A DNA stretch of 64,000 nt, from positions 3,002,501-3,066,500 of the forward strand of contig NC_053045.1 in NCBI RefSeq assembly GCF_003473485.1. Reading direction: 5' to 3'. This document shows positions 1 through 12,400 of this stretch, one piece after another. The notes under the pieces are model-generated. The model was not told the DNA's origin and did no database searches. It saw only the letters and a list, made by a program, of their open reading frames with translations. A program made the position numbers and the translations under genes. Source of the DNA: Medicago truncatula. Taxonomy: Eukaryota; Streptophyta; Magnoliopsida; Fabales; Fabaceae. Positions within the stretch are counted from its first letter, which is position 1. Each line of letters starts with the position of its first letter.

Positions 1-687
1 TATAATATGTCAATATTAATAAATTAATATATAGTACAATAATCCAAGTCACTTTCATTTATTTATTGATTCGAATCACATGCCACCTTGCTATTTATTT
101 ACTTCAAAGAATTTGATGGTGCGATTTTTTTAATATTGGGGACATGAATGATGTAAGCTAATGTTAGAGAAAAATATGTATCATTGAAAAATAATAATCA
201 GATATTATATTTTGTGGAAAATCTTAATATCATAGGGGTGTTTTGTGAAAAATCTTCATTTTATAAGGTTGAAATCTAAACTTTTATTTTTACATGTGAT
301 AAACCGAAACTCGTCCAAATTACAGGGGATAAAGATATATTAACCTTTTTTTTTAACATGCTACAATGAATTATATTATCAAACCCAGTAAAGTCTTCCC
401 CACAATGTGTCTAAGAGGACTTAAGAAAGTTACAAATTTACAATATTATCACAAATAAGAATAAACGAACATAAACAAAAAGAAGAAAAAAGATAAGTTA
501 CAACGGTTAAGCAAGAAAGAGGATTAAGTTTCCAATAAGTGTAGTCAAAATCGAACATCATATATGTCGATTTAAACCATTAGAATGCATGAAACTTAAC
601 GTTTTCGCTTAAAGAAATAATATTTTTCTCCTTATGCTGAAATATGTGTTTATTTCTCTCTTTCTAAATTACTCACGCAACTGAAAG
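1..687. other. Intergenic, no gene seen
   Basis: AT-rich sequence with no open frame of interest on either strand. Around 300-350 there is a phrase of the type found at ends of legume repeats (GGGGATAAAGATATATTAACC-like), so part of it is probably transposon-derived. No terminal repeat pair could be closed. Confidence 0.4.
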
Positions 688-1259
688 TCATATAATGTTA
701 AATGTCAATCGAACATGTTTTGAAAAACGACCTAAACCGGCAAACTGAAGTAGACGATCCGATAAATTCTCTTGAGTCACTGTTGAAAAACCTAACCAAC
801 AAAAAACCACCATCCAAATCTTACCGTAGAAATAACAAGCAACAAATAGATGATCCTTGTCCTCATTCAAACAACAATCCCTCGTACAAACTTGGTCATT
901 AGGAGAAAGCACACTCCTCTAAGCTAAATTATCTCGTTGGAATTCGATTAAGTATCAAACACCAAACAAAAAAAATAAAATTAACATAACTATTTTAACC
1001 ACGAAAGATAAATTTTAGCAATTGAATTATTATCATAAAATTCCAGTCCAGCTTCCTCTATCAACATGTGATAAGCAACACTGCTCACCGTATAATGATT
1101 GGAAGAATGAAGCTTCCAAACCCACTGATCTTCCACGCCAACCTGCAGTACAAGGGTAGTTATAAGCTCAACGCACTCCCCACCAACTCCTCCTCTCAAG
1201 GAAACAACCTCCACCTCCACCTCCAAGTCTCTCCCTTCACCCCCCACCCTACACATCAT
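688..1259 (-). pseudogene. LINE/non-LTR retrotransposon relic, zf-RVT region
   Basis: Two minus-strand open pieces, 1259-990 and 912-688, lie in different frames and together read like the C-terminal end of a plant L1-type reverse transcriptase or its zf-RVT domain. The first has a W-x-W-K-L-H...Y-T-V-S-S-x-A-Y-x-x-L pattern. The second has a C-x3-C...E-D-K-D-H-L-F-x-x-C-x-F-Y-G-K-I-W pattern followed by FAGLG. These are typical of degenerate plant LINE ends. The frame change and the stops between the pieces show it is dead. No catalytic YxDD motif is present, only the 3' end. Confidence 0.6.
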
Positions 1260-3343
1260 CTATATCTTATATTATGAAGTTAACGTGGCTGAACTGAAAT
1301 GGTAAAGTAACTTCACATAAGCATAAATTAAAAATGAATCGTTTGGAAGAACATGAATACAATTTTCGGGTGAAACAGTTTTGCGCTGATTTTATTTATC
1401 TTTTGACTGAACTTTAGATTACTCTCCTTCCACTATAAGCCAGAGAGTAAAATAATCTTATGTTGAAAGAATCATTTAATGTATTTTTTGTGAAATATAG
1501 AATAAGTTTAGGAAATTTCAACCAACATCTCACACACAACCACCAACATCTTTCTTCCACTCGGATCTCAACCACGATACCTCATCTTTCTTCTAGTATC
1601 CCACGACAACCACCATGCCTCCTTCTTCGGTGACACTGGGTCGTCGTCAGTGTATGTTACAGAGTGAGAGAGGAAGAAGATTCGTGAGCTGAGGGAAGAG
1701 AAGACTGAAGAGGCACACAAACACAAGAGAGAGGGACGATTTCACAAAATTTTCCTTGCATTTTAAAGGAAATTACGAAAAATGGCATTGGTGTCTTTTT
1801 TGTGTCAAAAAATCTGTGTTTGTTTATCATTTCTCAATGATCTAATGATAGACGTTTACTTTCTAATATACATTTTACTTATAGGGAAATGAAAATTGTT
1901 CAGAAAAACCTGTGTTATTCAGAAGAACAAATATTTAAACTCAAGTGAAAATTATTCAAAAGAATATGCGTTGTTTTAATCCTGATAGAATAATTCTTAT
2001 CCATACTTTATTTATCTTCCGATCGAACTCTAAATTATCAGGGCTTCTTTCTCCTAAAAACGAGAGTTAATAAAAAAAAATCATATATGTCGTTTTTATT
2101 CAACGAGAGATGGAAGATAACTATAACTATTTGTGCCCCCTCTAAAAAAAACACTATTTGTGCCCATAGTCCATAGATATATCAATCATCATTCCAATGG
2201 TGCGTTTCATTAGATATATAATAAGGATTAGATAGAACATCATAAGACAGAACAACACAACATAAGATAGAACAAAACATGACAAACTTTGATGATATTA
2301 AATGATTCTTGGTCCTTTTTTATATTTGATGGCCAAAAAATTATTTTGGTATTCTAGACAATTTGTATGTGAGACAAAAAAGTATGTCGTGGTTTAGTGA
2401 AAGACAATTTTTTTTTGTTTTTGTAATTTCTTTTACTATCATATCCCTAAAACAGTTTTACAAATCAAACACTATATAATAGAAGATGCTCTGTCCTGTT
2501 CTTATTTTTTTTAGCAAACACACCCTAATTTTTCTAATACACTCGAGATTTTTTGTTTTGTTTTTGACAAATCTAATACTACACTCGAGATGTGAGTGTT
2601 TTCTTTCCTTTGGCTGCTGAATTCAAAACTGTGTACATTGTTTGCACGTTGATTAAACTATAATTAAAAAGTTATGCTGATGTGTCAATTTTTTTAGAAA
2701 GTTATGCTGTACTAGATTTTTCATATAAACTTTTAGAAGGCGTCCCTATTGGCTAATTTGGTATCGTGTGTAGGACACCAAACACAATTATTTGTCAAAC
2801 GTATGAAGATATTTTTCACTCCCTTTCTTTTTTATAAATTTCTTTGACATTTTTTTTATGGATATTAAAAAACTGTTGTTAATAGTGTTCTCATAAATAT
2901 AATTCAATTGGTAGGAATTTCATTTTTTATATGCAAAGTCGATATTCAAATCTAGATTTTCAATTTATTTATTTGAAAGATGAATTTTTAGTCATTAGAC
3001 ACTCGACAAAAATGTGTTTTTAATTTTCTAAAAAAAGTGTTTTCAATGTAATTAATATGTCAAATTTGTATCAAGAATAAATTAATCCAAGTGGTTAGAG
3101 ATTTGAGTTCTTTAAGTAGACACTCAAAGATTTGATCCCTAATTTATGTGTATGAAAACCATTCGATTGCGAATGGAGAACCCACTTTGTATGTCTCATG
3201 GTTCTTCGATAGATGATAGTCGTTGCTAATGATGATGAAATCTTTGCAGTGATAACAATTTTTCTGAAGGGTCTTAGCTTAACATGATAATCCAAAAAAT
3301 ATGTCAAATTTGTATATAAGTATTTTTTTTGAGAGGCTGTATA
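1260..3343. other. Intergenic, no gene seen
   Basis: No convincing coding region. A short Ser/Arg-coding-like stretch near 1,540-1,740 is somewhat richer in GC than its surroundings, but it has no sustained frame. A candidate MITE lies at 2,199-2,524. The rest is AT-rich with homopolymer runs. Confidence 0.4.
2199..2524. mobile_element. Candidate MITE with GGTG(C/T)GTTT ends
   Basis: The left end GGTGCGTTT and the right end AAACACACC (inverted GGTGTGTTT) form short inverted repeats. Inside them lie a second inverted pair, AGAACATCATAAGACAGAAC on the left and a related AGATGCTCTGTCCTGTTCTT on the right. This fits a short non-autonomous DNA transposon. I could not find a convincing target-site duplication, so the call is weak. 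Confidence 0.35.
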
Positions 3344-4277
3344 CATAGTTTTAAAACTCAGACCGGTGATCGACTCGGTAAGGGTATTGGGTCACTGGGT
3401 CAATGGTCGAACCACTGGGTCACTGGTCGAACTGCATGAAAGAATCGGATTAAATTGGTTGACTCGACTCGGTTTTTATAATGAAAATCTTGTATTACAT
3501 TATATGATTTTGTTCTCTAAAAAGTATTATTACACTTATAAAAAGTAACATAATTTCACAAGTTTATTTTTTAAATTTAATCCATCGACTATGATACAAT
3601 TACCAATCAAATACAAAAAATAATTTTAAGCATAAAACTGATTTTCATAAAAATAAATTACGCTATTTTTATTCTTTACAAAAAAAAATATGCTATTAAT
3701 TGCAATAATATATATAAGCAAGTGTATTTTTCTGTGTTAAAAATATTTGGAATTAATTTAAAATATAATTTTGCAATATTTCGTTCAGTCAAAATTATGA
3801 AAAAAGATAATTGAAACATTTTTTTTTTGGTACAAGATAATTGAAACATTAAATTATAAGTTTTTTTTTCTTTCTAATGCTTTATAAAAAAAAAAATTGA
3901 AGTTGTAGTAAACTTTTACAATTGAAATTAATATAACAAATAAAAAGGAAATCACTATCACAAATGAGTGCATGGTATGTTGGTATTTCATTCTACATCT
4001 CCTGCTGCTGTTTGCTGGTTTGATTCCCTGCCTGGCCAAAACGGATTTTTTTTTATAAATATAACAGACCCTTGTTTCTTGTAAAGAAAAAAAAAAGGAT
4101 CAAAAGTATTGACCCGGCCGGTTCAAGAAGACTCACCGAGTCACCGGTTCAGGCCGAGTTACACCGGTTCGTAGCAAGTCAATAGCATAACCGATCCAAT
4201 AAGTGAACCGGACCGGCTTACCCGTTCACGGTCGGACCGGTTCGACCGGCCGGTCCGATCCGAGTTTTAAAACTATG
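3344..4277. mobile_element. Non-autonomous hAT-like element with CCGG-rich ends
   Basis: The element is about 934 bp. It starts CATAGTTTTAAAACTC and ends GAGTTTTAAAACTATG, a perfect 16-bp terminal inverted repeat. It is flanked by GCTGTATA (3336-3343) and ACTGTATA (4278-4285), an 8-bp target duplication with one mismatch, as expected for hAT. The ends, especially 4,105-4,265, are crowded with ACCGG/CCGGT words, unlike the AT-rich centre. Such subterminal motifs are typically transposase binding sites in hAT elements. No transposase frame is present, so it would depend on a partner. Confidence 0.7.
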
Positions 4278-4593
4278 ACTGTATATAAGTTTTATTAAAT
4301 AAAATTATTTTTGAGTTTGTAGAAGGTCCTAAATTCAAATTCGAGTAACAAAATAAAATGTTCAACTTAACAATCATGGTATGGCAAAAAATATATTTAA
4401 AAAATAAGAACACACATATTTAGAAATTTAAAATAGTTTTGTGATTTAATAGTTAGATAATCAAAATCAAAATGTTTGACTTTTATTTTAATCATCTCTA
4501 AAGTTCACAAGCATTATCTCTAATGATAGACCGATAGTGTAAAACTCTTTAAACGATGATGCATATAAATTAAACTCAATTTTTATATTTAAT

Positions 4594-4728
4594 ATTTTTT
4601 TTTATCAAATAACATAGTGACTTGAGCTCACACATTTTAAATATGGAGAAGTGAGATGTCTAAGGTTCGAACTTTGATCCTAAATATATTATGCAATATT
4701 CTACCAATTGTGTTAAGTTGACGGGGGC
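4594..4728 (-). mobile_element. tRNA-derived SINE, minus orientation
   Basis: Read on the minus strand it has the same body as the better preserved SINE at 14,811-14,940: CCCGT start, a degraded box A, a box B core around GTTCGAAC, a TGTGAGCTCA-like tail and a terminal A tract (T tract at 4595-4603 on plus). It is diverged and has no clear target duplication. Confidence 0.5.
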
Positions 4729-4928
4729 GATGATAATTTCTAATCTTATAAAATGGTGCATAATTTTTATTTTACTAATCCTAATTTAAAATTATCTTAT
4801 CAAGGAATGCCAACAACACTTGCTTTCAACACTCTTTGGTACTCACTTTTTTGTTGGATGAAATTAATGTATTTTCCATCCCTTTCTGTGGATTCAATTT
4901 TCAAAGTGTAGATCCACAATAGTTTAAG

Positions 4929-4957
4929 CCAATCACCGAGTGAGTATTATTATAAAG
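4929..4957 (+). promoter_or_regulatory. CCAAT and TATA boxes of the molybdate transporter gene
   Basis: CCAAT at 4929-4933 and TATAAAG at 4951-4957 are correctly ordered and spaced. They lie about 150 bp before the ATG at 5105, which would give a 5' leader of roughly 120 bases. Confidence 0.5.
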
Positions 4958-5104
4958 GATGTTTAAAGAGAGTGTTGGTGACATTAGTGTTATCCTATAT
5001 ATATTGACAAAAAGCGTTCATTGTCCATTGTTTGTTCCTTGGCAACAGCACATAAATCTCAACAAACCTCATAAACTAATCAAATCTCTAACCACCATAC
5101 CATC

Positions 5105-6544
5105 ATGGCACACGACAACATCTCCAACGACCAACCACCACCGGAAACACCCCTCCTCCGCCGCACCTTCTTCCATCTCCCATCAACCCTCAAACTCAAA
5201 ACCACCCTCTGCTCAGAACTCTCCGGCGCCGTCGGAGACTTAGGTACATACATCCCCATCGTCTTAGCCTTATCACTAGTCAACAACCTTGACCTCACAA
5301 CCACACTCATCTTCACTTCACTCTACAACATCACCACCGGCCTCTTCTTCGGTCTGCCTATGCCAGTCCAGCCTATGAAATCCATTGCAGCAGTTGCCAT
5401 CTCAGAATCACCACCTCTCACCATTCCTCAAATATCTGCAGCTGGTTTATGTGTAGCTGCTGTCCTTCTCGTGCTCGGTACAACCGGTTTAATGTCATTT
5501 CTTTATCGTTACCTTCCTCTTCCGGTTGTTCGCGGTGTTCAGCTCTCTCAGGGACTCCAGTTCGCCTTCTCTGCTATTAAATATATTCGCTATCAACAAG
5601 ATTTAGCTTCTACTTCAGCTAAAACCGATACAGTCCGTCCTTGGTTTAGTTTGGACGGATTGGCTATTGCTCTTGTTGCCGTTCTGTTTCTTGTCCTCAC
5701 CACTGGTGCTGGTGAGGACAAACATAATTCAGAACGACAACAACAACATGGAGAAGAAGAATTAGACTCTGTTGTTGTTCGGAGAAATAAAATTAACCAA
5801 AGGTTGAAGATTTTATCGATGATACCTTCGGCTTTGATTGTGTTTTTGTTTGGATTGTTATTGTGTTTTATTCGTGATCCTTCGATTTTTCATGATTTGA
5901 AATTTGGGCCGTCGAAGATTAAGCTTGTGAGAATTACATGGGATGATTTTAAAGTTGGATTTGTTAGAGCTGCAATTCCACAAATTCCTTTATCGATTTT
6001 GAATTCAGTAATTGCGGTTTGTAAACTGTCCGGAGATTTATTTCCCGACAGAGAAGCTTCTGCTATGAAGGTTTCAGTGAGTGTTGGAGTGATGAATTTT
6101 GTTGGTTGTTGGTTTGGTGCTATGCCTTGTTGCCATGGAGCTGGTGGATTGGCTGGTCAGTATAGGTTTGGAGGTAGGAGTGGTGCTTCTGTTGTTTTTC
6201 TTGGGGTTGGTAAATTGTTGATTGCTTTGGTTTTTGGGAACTCTTTTGGAAGAATTTTGGGTCAGTTTCCTATTGGCATATTAGGGGTGTTGCTTTTGTT
6301 TGCTGGGATTGAATTGGCTATGGCTTCTAAAGATATGAATAGTAAACAAGAGTCTTTTATTATGTTTGTTTGTGCTGCTGTTTCTTTGACTGGGTCTAGT
6401 GCTGCTTTAGGGTTTTTTGTTGGGATTGTACTTTACTTTTTGTTGAAATTGAGGGAGCTTGATTGTGGTGATGGATTTGGGTTCTTGTCCAATTCCAACA
6501 AGACTAAATCCTCTAAGGATGAAGAAACTCCCTTAATTGCCTAG
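5105..6544 (+). CDS. MOT1-family molybdate transporter, 479 aa
   Basis: Intact intronless membrane protein of the MOT1 branch related to the SulP sulfate transporters; family members move molybdate, needed for the molybdenum cofactor. Both family signatures are visible: PMPVQPMKSIAA at residues 85-96 and a second, FGAMPCCHG..GGLA.QYRFG, near 337-357. The length matches the family (about 450-480 aa), with roughly ten hydrophobic segments. A charged hydrophilic loop, rich in Q, E and R, lies near residues 201-234. The C-terminus ends EETPLIA, which fits an acidic dileucine sorting signal (E473-x3-LI), and the N-terminus has a related ETPLL. This hints at sorting to tonoplast or endomembrane rather than a fixed plasma membrane role, but that is inference. 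In legumes, members of this family feed molybdate to nodules for nitrogenase; which paralogue this is cannot be told here. Start chosen: first in-frame ATG after a TATA box. Confidence 0.92.
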   Translation: MAHDNISNDQPPPETPLLRRTFFHLPSTLKLKTTLCSELSGAVGDLGTYIPIVLALSLVNNLDLTTTLIFTSLYNITTGLFFGLPMPVQPMKSIAAVAISESPPLTIPQISAAGLCVAAVLLVLGTTGLMSFLYRYLPLPVVRGVQLSQGLQFAFSAIKYIRYQQDLASTSAKTDTVRPWFSLDGLAIALVAVLFLVLTTGAGEDKHNSERQQQHGEEELDSVVVRRNKINQRLKILSMIPSALIVFLFGLLLCFIRDPSIFHDLKFGPSKIKLVRITWDDFKVGFVRAAIPQIPLSILNSVIAVCKLSGDLFPDREASAMKVSVSVGVMNFVGCWFGAMPCCHGAGGLAGQYRFGGRSGASVVFLGVGKLLIALVFGNSFGRILGQFPIGILGVLLLFAGIELAMASKDMNSKQESFIMFVCAAVSLTGSSAALGFFVGIVLYFLLKLRELDCGDGFGFLSNSNKTKSSKDEETPLIA

Positions 6545-7780
6545 ACATTTTGGTTTGGGTTTTGGTTCGGATGGAGTGCCGAATGGATTCATCAAAATCA
6601 GGGATTTTCTGCATTCACGCAGTCAATAATTTCTAGTAAGTTTCATAAATATTTTTAAATTTAACTTGGTGAGTTCGAAACCAAGATGTTGATTAAATGC
6701 GGAGAATTCTTGACTGCAGAGAATCTAGATCCGTGTCAATTGGAGACAGTCTTGAAAATGATAACAAAAGCTGTGATCATTGGAAGAAGAAAAATTTGTA
6801 TAAGTACATATATATCTTTTCCACCTTCCTCCTGTCAAATAATCTTGGCTATATTTGTATTGTTGTAATGTTCAATTTAGGGTGTAAAACATATGTGTAT
6901 ATTTATTTATAGATAAAAGTTCATCCTTTTATGTATGAGACTTTTGCCAAGATGTGCTGGTGCAATGGGGAACATGGTTTTGTAGGACCCTCCCCTCCTA
7001 TACTGCGGACTCAAATCATGTGTTTGGATGTAGTAGAAGGAATCTGTTATGATTCATAGGCAGGCACATATTAAGGAAATTTCATTCAGATTGTAGCAAA
7101 TCATTATAGCCCACAAAAGCATACTGAATGAGTGAGTGTTTAGCATAATCTTGATCAAGAATGCCTCCTCAATCAAGACTGTGGTTCTCTATTGAATAGC
7201 ACTAAACTTTTATGAACAAAATAATGAATTATAAAATTTTTCTTTGATGAAAAGGAGGGTTTAAATTGAAATATGAAGTTTTAATTTAAGATATGAATAT
7301 GAATGAATCGTTGATACCTAACTTGCTTGAGAAGGTGAGATGATTATTAATTTACTAGTTGTGTTTTCCAACTCATTATAGCATAGTTTACCCACTGCAT
7401 AAGTGCATATCAATTCCAAAAGCTAAGCAAAGGCAAAAGTGTAAAACTCCTCCCACCACCAAAGGGACCACTTTGATATTAACCTATCAGTAAATAAAGG
7501 AAAAGATTACTTCTTTGTACCTAATTATCAAACTCTTTTAGAAAGAAAAAAGTTGTCTCTAAATATAAATTTTGCTTCAAATTATTATATACATATTTCC
7601 CAAATATGTAAGGGTTTCCTCCATTAACGGTATAATGGATGGATAATTGCAAATTAATTATGAAATCAAACGTAGAATTGATAGATGAGAATTCAATCGG
7701 AGTTGGTGTTCTTAATGCATAAAAGAATTAATGGAAATATAGAAGAAAACTTAGTCTAAGACTTCCATTACTCTATAAGA

Positions 7781-7966
7781 GAGTATCAAATGGAAGAGAT
7801 GATTGCCTTTATCAATTTTCTTCATAATCATTATTGATCATCGTTTCTTTATTTACGGACAACCATTGTAAGAGAGTATCCAAGGGGAGAGATGATTGCC
7901 TTCATCAATTTTCTTCATATAACCATTATTGATCATCGTTTCTTTTATTTACGGACAATCACCGAC
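7781..7966. repeat. Tandem duplication, 93-bp unit, two copies
   Basis: GAGTATC...GAGATGATTGCC...TTGATCATCGTTTC...TTTACGGACAA occurs twice, beginning at 7,781 and 7,874, with only scattered differences. It is intergenic and has no coding potential. Confidence 0.75.
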
Positions 7967-8670
7967 CACATGTTCATTTGTTTCAATCGATTATATTATA
8001 TCAAATGTATTTTCTCATATGCCATTTCGAATTGCAACAAAATATTTTTATAAAATTTATAGTCCTCCATTCGACATCGATGATTTCCCTCTCCTAAAAA
8101 GGAATTAAATAGTACCATTACATCCTACGATATAACTCAAGTGATTAATTTTTGTCATAAAAATATAACACAAGTGATTAATCTCTCTCTCTTGTAAAAA
8201 AAAAGTGATTAATCTCTCCAATTAATTGTAGAATAAATATCACATTTAAAAAAAAAAATACATACTATTTTCACCATTTTGTAAAAAATAAATACACCCT
8301 AATTATTGTTTTAGTTAAAGAAATTTAAGGTGAATTAGGCTTAGGAAGTTACTAAAATTACAACAGACTTCAAGATACATCAAGGGCTAATCATCTGTTT
8401 GAACTAACGGTTCTTTGAATACTGTCGCACATTTAGTGAGAAGCTTGAATGTATAATTTCATTTGTATTTATGCTTATGTAAGACTTTCTTAGTACGAGT
8501 ACTCCCATCTTTCAATTTTTTTTTTATTATCATTATTATTTTTTTACTTATACTCCTTCCGTCTCTTTTGAAGGTAGTAGTTTACAAAAAAACATGGGGT
8601 ATTTAAAAAATTGTTGGAGCAAATATATGTGTATATTACCAAATTGTCCTTCTTTGTGTATAATTTTTTT

Positions 8671-8800
8671 TTGTGTTAGATGAAGTGGTAAACCTTTGAA
8701 ATTAAGCTCACACACAACTCTGAGGTTCTAGGTTCGAACCCGGGTCACGACGTCCCGCCTTGCAATTTAGGCATTTGCCAGTTGAGTTAGGACTTCTAGA
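8671..8800 (+). mobile_element. tRNA-derived SINE
   Basis: A box A-like TAGATGAAGTGGTAAAC is followed by an intact box B, GGTTCGAACCC, at 8,731-8,741, and then a tail containing TTGCCAGTTGAGTTAGG. The internal RNA polymerase III promoter without a foldable tRNA marks a SINE rather than a tRNA gene. Confidence 0.5.
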
Positions 8801-9486
8801 CGTGTATAAATATTTTTAATGTTAAATTTTTCATATTTTAAGATTCATTGATAGTATTAATAAATGCATCTAGAAATTTATAGATGATGTTATATTAAGA
8901 GAGTACGTCATCCGATCACTATTATAAACAAAAATTATTATAAATGATGTATATGATCTATAATAAAAACTATATACATCATTTAATGAATTAATCTAAA
9001 ATGTTAATTTTTGTTTATAATAATGACCGAATAGTGTATTATTTGTCATCACCTAGTTATTTTATTATTTCTCTTTCAATGAAAATTAGAAGAAGCTAGT
9101 AAATATGAGCAAATAATATTGTGGATCTGAACGACCAACCAGGACAGAGAGTCCACGCTTTCTTTCTTCAACTTCACTTCACTTCATTCACTTTGTATCT
9201 GTCCCAAATCCCAATTCCACATTCTCTCTTCAAAATCCCGCAAACTTGCTCAACATATTCAATCATCACTCACTTCCAAAAATGCTACTTTGATCTGTGT
9301 CTCATTCAGGTTTGATAAGCTTTTGTTTCTCCTTCATATATCTTCTTTTAAAAATATGATCTTTTTCTGATTTGATGCAATGAAACTCAAATTTCTCATT
9401 GAAATTTGACAAAATAACCAATTGGGTCTCTTAGTTAAGTCTAATTCTCAAGAAAACTTTTTGACTTCATTCAATTTGTTTGAATC

Positions 9487-12400
9487 ATGAAGTTGACATT
9501 TTTACCTATAGCTCTTTCTTTTCTTTGTGAATTGTTGGTTATTGTTGTAGCTAGTTCAGAATTTCCTGAGGAAATGTATAGATTTGATAGGAAATCTCAC
9601 GTGGGCTATAAGTATGATAGAATTGATGAAGTTCGGAAACAATGTGCTTTTGTTTTATCTGCTGCATCTGAATTGAGGTTTGATTATGGTGGTGTTGTTG
9701 GTATGAAAGGAGAACTTTCTTTTGTTAATGGGGATTGGATTCAGGATGTTGGTAAGTTTCCTATTATGCCATTTGATGATAGGAATGAGAATTTGCCGGG
9801 GGGTTTGTCTGGAGATCGGCGTGGTAGTCCGATGAAATTGGTGTCTTTTAGGGTAACAGATGTTGATCATGCTCATAGGTTGAAAAAGTCGATTCCTATT
9901 AATGGTTTCATGGCGATGGGAATTACTAGAGATGGTAATTTTATGGACAATGTGTATGATAATGGGAATCTTGATTTTCGCTTATGGCCTGGACATTCTC
10001 AGCTTTCGTTTCCCTTTCAAGGGGTTTACACTGAATCGAAGAGAAACGGTGGGGAGAGGGTGTTGTGTTTGCTAGGGAACACCATGCTTCCAACTCGAGA
10101 AACCAATCCTGCGAATCCATGGGAGTGGATGAAAAATCCCAGTGATGTACCTATGTCAGAAGATGATCAAATTTTGTTGGTTCTTCGATATCCATTGACA
10201 TTCACTTTGACGAATAGGATGATAACTGGAGAGTTAAGAAGTTTGAACCGTGATTCGAATCCTAAATACTTTGATGTGGTTCACATATCCTCGCAGTTGG
10301 GTAGCTCAGCCAAGTTCACATTTGACTCCCAACATATTTTATCCAAAGCATGTGATCCCTATCCGTATAAAGATAACATGACAGATAATGTCATTAGTGT
10401 CTACAAAGGGCCAAGGTTTTGTGAAATCCTTGAAGAAGTTACTAGAGATAAACCTTTATCTGTTGTGCCAAACTGGAGATGCAATGGTACAGATGATTTC
10501 TGCAGTAGATTAGGTCCTTTTGTTTCGGATGAGGGAATCAAATCGACACATGGAGGCTTTCAAGATGTTATACTTTATATGCAGGATGTTATCTGTGAGC
10601 AAGCAGCTGGTCATAGTAATACTGGTTCCACTAAGGTGTCTGCGGTTTTTAGAGCGGTTTCTCCATCCGAGAATCGATACAATGCAGCAAAGAGATCCGG
10701 TGTCAACAACATGTCTCTTGCAACCGAAGGAATCTGGAAATCTTCTAGTGGACAGCTTTGCATGGTTGGTTGCCTTGGACTTGTCGATGCCAAAGGGAGT
10801 AACTGTAATACTCGGATTTGTTTGTATATACCTACAACTTTCTCCATAAAACAACATAGCATCATTTCGGGAACTTTGTCTCCTATTAATAACAATAGTG
10901 CCTTTTTTCCTCTATCATTTGAACAGCTTGTGTTACCTACAGAACTCTGGAATTATTTCACGTTCACTCATCCGAATTACAGTTACTCAAAAATTAATAT
11001 TGCTGGCGCTGTCCTTGAGAAAAACGAGCCGTTCACTTTTTCAACTGTCATTAAGAAATCGTTGCTAACTTTCCCTAAACTTGAAGATGAGACATTTCAA
11101 GATAGTATCTCCCTTCTTTCAGAAGATCTCACTTTTCATGTCTCAGGTTTTCCCGATCCTATGCCTCGTGTGCAGGCCCCGAGAGTTGATATTCAGATGG
11201 AGATTCTCTCGGTTGGACCCATGTTTGGGCGTTATTGGCACGCTCAAAATGGTTCAACCGGGGAACAACAAGAAACACCATATCATGCAAATGCTGCAGA
11301 ATATACTGAAAAGCAGCTTCTTTTAAATGTATCTGCACAACTGAGTCTTAGTGGGAAAGGTTATGGTAATTTTTCTGCACTTTTTCTCGAGGGTCTTTAT
11401 GATCCACATGTTGGAAAGATGTATCTTATTGGTTGCAGAGACGTGCGAGCATCGTGGAATGTCTTATATCAGAGCTATGATCTTGAGTCTGGAATGGACT
11501 GTTTAATTGAGGTGGTCGTTTCCTATCCTCCGACGACAACTCGGTGGCTAGTCAACCCCACTGCCACAATTTCTATAGGAAGTCAAAGGACCGACGATGA
11601 TACTCTTCGGTTCAATACAATAAAGCTCCAAACCTTTCCAATCATATACAGAAAGCAACGTGAGGATGTCCTCTCACACAGAGGCGTTGAAGGGATTCTC
11701 CGGATCTTAACACTTACATTGGCAGTTGGTTGCATTTTAAGCCAACTTTTTTACATAAAGCACAATGTGGATTCTCTTCCATATATATCTCTTGTTGTGC
11801 TAGGTGTTCAGTCTCTTGGTTATAGCATTCCTCTAGTCACAGATGCAGAAGCTCTTTTCAAGAGAGTGGTTTCCGAATCATATGATGTGTCGTCATCTGG
11901 TACTTTGGAGAACAGTGAGTGGCTCCATATCATTGATTACACTGTGAAACTTTTGTTGATTGTATCGTTGCTGCTAACCCTGCGGCTTTTTCAGAAAGTG
12001 TGGAAGTCGCGGATCAGATTGCAAACACGCACCTCTTCTGAGCCGCATTGTGTCCCCAGTGATAAAAAAGTACTTCTTTGTACCTTCAGCTTACATCTCA
12101 TTGGTTACATAGTTGTTCTAGTAATTCACGCCACAAAAACCAGTCAGAAGAATCTTAGAACAGAGAAATATGTGTATGCTAAAGAGAATTCTCATACGTT
12201 GCCGGGTTGGGCGACGGAATTGGAAGAATATGCAGGTCTTGTCCAAGACTTTTTCTTGTTTCCCCAAATCATTGGAAACTTAATATGGCAAATCCATTGC
12301 AAACCACTCAGGAAACTGTATTTCATTGGAATCACTGTAGTAAGACTTCTTCCTCATATATATGATTACATTCGAGCTCCAGTTCTAAATCCTTACTTTT

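Larger units (their letters stand above)
6545..9486. other. Intergenic: 3' end of MOT1 gene, repeats, 5' leader of next gene
   Basis: The first few hundred bases are probably the transporter 3' UTR. The rest holds no gene I can support. It contains a 93-bp tandem duplication at 7,781-7,966 and a tRNA-derived SINE near 8,671-8,800. The last part (about 9,121-9,486) is pyrimidine-rich and probably the leader of the DUF2921 gene; CAG|GTTTGA at 9,307-9,315 is a plausible donor of a leader intron. Confidence 0.45.

Noticed and set aside
4959-5243. 94-aa open frame overlapping the molybdate transporter start
   Set aside because: It overlaps the real gene in another frame and is Pro/Ser-rich only because of the codon bias of the N-terminus of the transporter.
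10510-10857. 115-aa antisense frame within the DUF2921 gene
   Set aside because: Shadow of a long conserved coding region; no domain and no promoter.
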